This document shows, one piece after another, positions 61,369 through 64,000 of a stretch of 64,000 bases of DNA. The notes beneath the pieces were generated by a model. It had not been told where the DNA came from. It ran no database searches and saw only the letters and a list, made by a program, of their open reading frames with translations. Positions within the stretch are counted from its first letter, which is position 1; the number at the start of each line of letters is the position of its first letter. Source of the stretch: Lithospermum erythrorhizon (taxonomy: Eukaryota > Streptophyta > Magnoliopsida > Boraginales > Boraginaceae). The stretch covers positions 124,001 to 188,000 of the forward strand of contig JADFUC010001470.1 of NCBI GenBank assembly GCA_019722365.1, given 5' to 3'. A program made the position numbers and the translations under genes.

Positions 61369-61560
61369 GAGTCGCCTCCACAAATAGTAAACAAATAGGG
61401 AATCACTCCACAAATAATAAACAAATGAGAATCACTCCATAAATAATAAACAAATGAGAGATACCCTCAAATAACAAACAAATGAGAATCCGCTCTGAAT
61501 AACAAACAAATGATCGCTCATGAATAATATCGTATAGAGAATCCACTCATGAATAATCGA
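61369..61560 (+). repeat. Minisatellite, unit about 31 bp
   Basis: Six or so copies of 'ctccacaaataataaacaaa' plus 'tgagaatca' with variants (tcaaataacaaacaaatgag, tgaataacaaacaaatgatc, tcatgaataat). The later copies are more degenerate. Located within the possible LTR described above. Confidence 0.75.
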
Positions 61561-63282
61561 GATAAGGGTAATACCGTCCCGCCAAGACAGTACCCGCCGA
61601 TATGCGTATCGCTTTGAACCTCCCGAATCCGGAGTGCCATTCGATGTCGTACAGCAAAGAAACTCCGTTAAAGTCGGTATTTCAATGAATATATATCAAA
61701 TAGTCGAAATAAACTGCACCTAGGAGTTCTACGCCTGTGTTGCTGACAGCGTATTGTGATCTGTACTTATTGGCGTGTGGTATAATCATGAGTAACAATG
61801 ACTCGTAGCATTAGATCATACAATCACAACTATCTCGTCACATGAATCCTGTCATGGTATCTAAATAATATAAATCGTAATCCTGACTATAATAAATATA
61901 TGAATCCTGTCCTTTCAATCTGGCATGTCAAAATGGTCGTGACAAAGCAGCATGCTAGAAAAATATAGGCATATTAATAACTATATGGAGGGTTCCCACT
62001 TGGCGTATTTGTACTACGTGAAGACCAAAGCGATAATGACAACTCACAGGTAGTCCGTGTTAGGTCAGAACTCGGCTCATATTGAAATTACTCGTTACTC
62101 TTGATCAAATGGAGCCAACCTCTGCTTAACATTTATTAAACCACAGTGTTATGCAGCGTCACAATTCAAAATAACTTTTAGTAATCGTCCGTCCCGAAAT
62201 TAGTATACATACAAAATTCCAACTTAACTGCAACCACGTTTCAACCGTGATCACGACGTTCGGTGAACTTTGTTACGATGGCAACACTTTAAATCACTGA
62301 TCTAGTAATTCGACGCATTACTCGCATAACCTTTAAAATCGCGGCTTATCTTTTCGAAACCGTATATTAAACTCGACCACGCGCCTTTTCATTCACATTT
62401 TTTCTCCAAAAGTCACAGCAAGAAGTCAGCTCGACTACATCGACATATTTTCGGCAAAAATGGATTAATACATAGCTTAATGGCATAATTATAACTTGGG
62501 CGATGAAGATTACCTGCAGAAGTATTAAAGCCCTCGATCGCCAGAAGTCAACGAATTCAACAAAGTCAAACGCTTGTAATCCGTGATGCTCGGCAATCTT
62601 CCAATTAACTCTAAAACAACTAATTTAAGAATCTAAGAACTTATTATTGTAATTTAAACCAAAATAGAAAAAGTCGACTAAGTCGGCCAAGAGTTGAAAG
62701 CATTGTCCTTCTGAAAAGTCTGACGCTGGCCTCGGAGAGATGCGGAATGTGAGGAGAATCAAAATACTAACCCCCCAGAAAAAGCAGGTCTGAGTGAGGA
62801 AAAGTGAAAAAAAATGAAAGTGGGAGGGGTGGGAAGAAAGACGTCTGTCGGCACAAAGCGAGGAAGGAGATGGAGCATGTTTTGGATAATGATGTAGATG
62901 ATAAGGATGATAAAATATTTAAAGAGGACGTGCTTAAGTCGTTTGGTTTAAGTTAATTTCAAACTTTCGTTACTTCCATCTGATGAAACCGATTTCGGAT
63001 GTGACCATGCGGCGTATATTACTACTTAAATACAAATACTGATATATTGATACTATTCAAAAATTATTGATATCAACTCCACGGGTCCCTTGCAAACCAA
63101 TTTTTTTAAATAACGGTTGTTTTTCATAATTCGTACTTGTTTCGTTCTTTTCATTTAGGTACCGATAAATTAATAGTCGATTGCGTGAAATTAAGTATGC
63201 GAGGTGTTTGGAATTTTTTTGAATGCAGCTAGGGGATAGAGTGCTAAATTAATAGTTAGGTACTTTTTTTTTTTAGTTTCAC

Positions 63283-63288
<6 letters not shown>
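61561..63288. other. Intergenic, nothing recognised
   Basis: No gene or complete repeat is recognisable. A purine-rich stretch occupies 62740-62890. Confidence 0.4.

Positions 63289-63328
<40 letters not shown>
63289..63328. repeat. (TA)n microsatellite
   Basis: About 20 uninterrupted AT dinucleotides, flanked by T-runs on the left and 'ttttaaattatcag' on the right. Confidence 0.95.
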
Positions 63329-63331
<3 letters not shown>

Positions 63332-64000
63332 AAATTATCAGCTACGGTATAAATTGATAACTTTATACTCAATTGTTAATAAACTATTTAAGATAATATT
63401 TTGGGTTTGTCTGACTCGAGATAGGGTGATAAATTAATAATTCGTGCTTCGTTCCTTTGTTTTTTTGCAATTATGAAATACATTGTTAGAAATTCGATAA
63501 ATTAATATTCGATTATTAATAAACTCTCTAAGTTAATATTTTGGTGATCTAGACTGACACAAAAAATACATAGAAATGACTTTATATAAAGCAGCAGTAA
63601 GCAGCCACTACAAACTGACTTGGGGTCTTGGCTGATGGCTTGGCCAGTCTAAGAGTTAAAAGCAGATCTAAGTTTTTAACTTAGGTGAAATGACTCAAGA
63701 CACCCTCTAAAGTGAAATTATTAGAAAAAAATCGGTTAAAATAAAAAAACCGCCTTTACTTTATCCCTGTCTGTGATCGTAGTCATTAGGACATGGGTTC
63801 CCTCATCCTTGAGTAGGCCTCCTCGGCGCCTCCTCAGAAAACCCGCTTCAGCGTCGCCCCACTATTCCATACTCCTTTGAAATACATTGCCCCTTCTACA
63901 TTCCGCCTCCTCATAATTTGAGCCTCCGGCCAGCACCAACAAAACCCGCTTCGCCCATATTCATCCTCCTCCCGTACAGCCACGTCGCCCCCTCTGTTAA
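63329..64000. other. Right end of the window, nothing recognised
   Basis: The phrase 'aaattaataNttcg' recurs several times around 63160-63540, suggesting small internal duplications. The last 200 bases are C-rich (cctcctcatNN, cgcccc) and could belong to another repeat or to a gene outside the window. Confidence 0.35.

Noticed and set aside
61369..61560. Array of similar short units that might suggest CRISPR
   Set aside because: The units are directly adjacent and degenerate, with no unique spacers, and the genome is a plant; it is a minisatellite.

Overview
The window is nuclear DNA from a flowering plant, almost certainly a eudicot. It is AT-rich and gene-poor, with GT-AG introns, and the recognisable proteins are plant-type: a nuclear pore scaffold protein, a pectin methylesterase inhibitor and a plant-specific membrane protein. 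The repeats (L1-type LINE, Copia elements, a Stowaway MITE, a SINE) are typical plant families. I cannot name the species.

Layout. 0-3 kb: a decayed Copia RNase H fragment (+) and a G-rich tract. 3.4-6.0 kb: a spliced multi-span membrane protein gene (-) that appears to lack its central part. 6-15 kb: no gene found, but a tandem duplication, a 1.0 kb element with long inverted termini, a second possible element of similar plan, and a repeat whose inverted copy lies at 25 kb. 15.6-24.8 kb: NUP155 (+), twelve exons read here and open throughout, but the expected second exon is missing. Its first intron is rearranged and carries a minisatellite that looks SINE-derived. 25-28 kb: repeats. 28-36.6 kb: a broken LINE (-) interrupted by a 2.5 kb gag-only Copia-like element and by a solo LTR. 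36.6-40.2 kb: a decayed Copia element (-). 41.1 kb: a Stowaway MITE. 44.0-44.7 kb: an intronless PMEI-domain gene (-). 46.1-55.4 kb: a large decayed Copia element (+) with two LTRs. 55.4-64 kb: repeats, minisatellites and otherwise unassigned DNA.

The three host genes show no common pathway. NUP155 belongs to the inner ring of the nuclear pore, the PMEI protein is predicted to act in the cell wall, and the membrane protein has no function known to me. They look like isolated genes among transposons, not a cluster.

I found no convincing new biological system. The points most worth checking are the missing NUP155 exon next to a rearranged first intron, the similar gap in the membrane protein gene, an orphan exon-like segment just after NUP155, and the contrast between clean NUP155 and PMEI coding sequence and heavily frameshifted repeats. 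That contrast may reflect real decay, poor consensus quality in repeats, or both.
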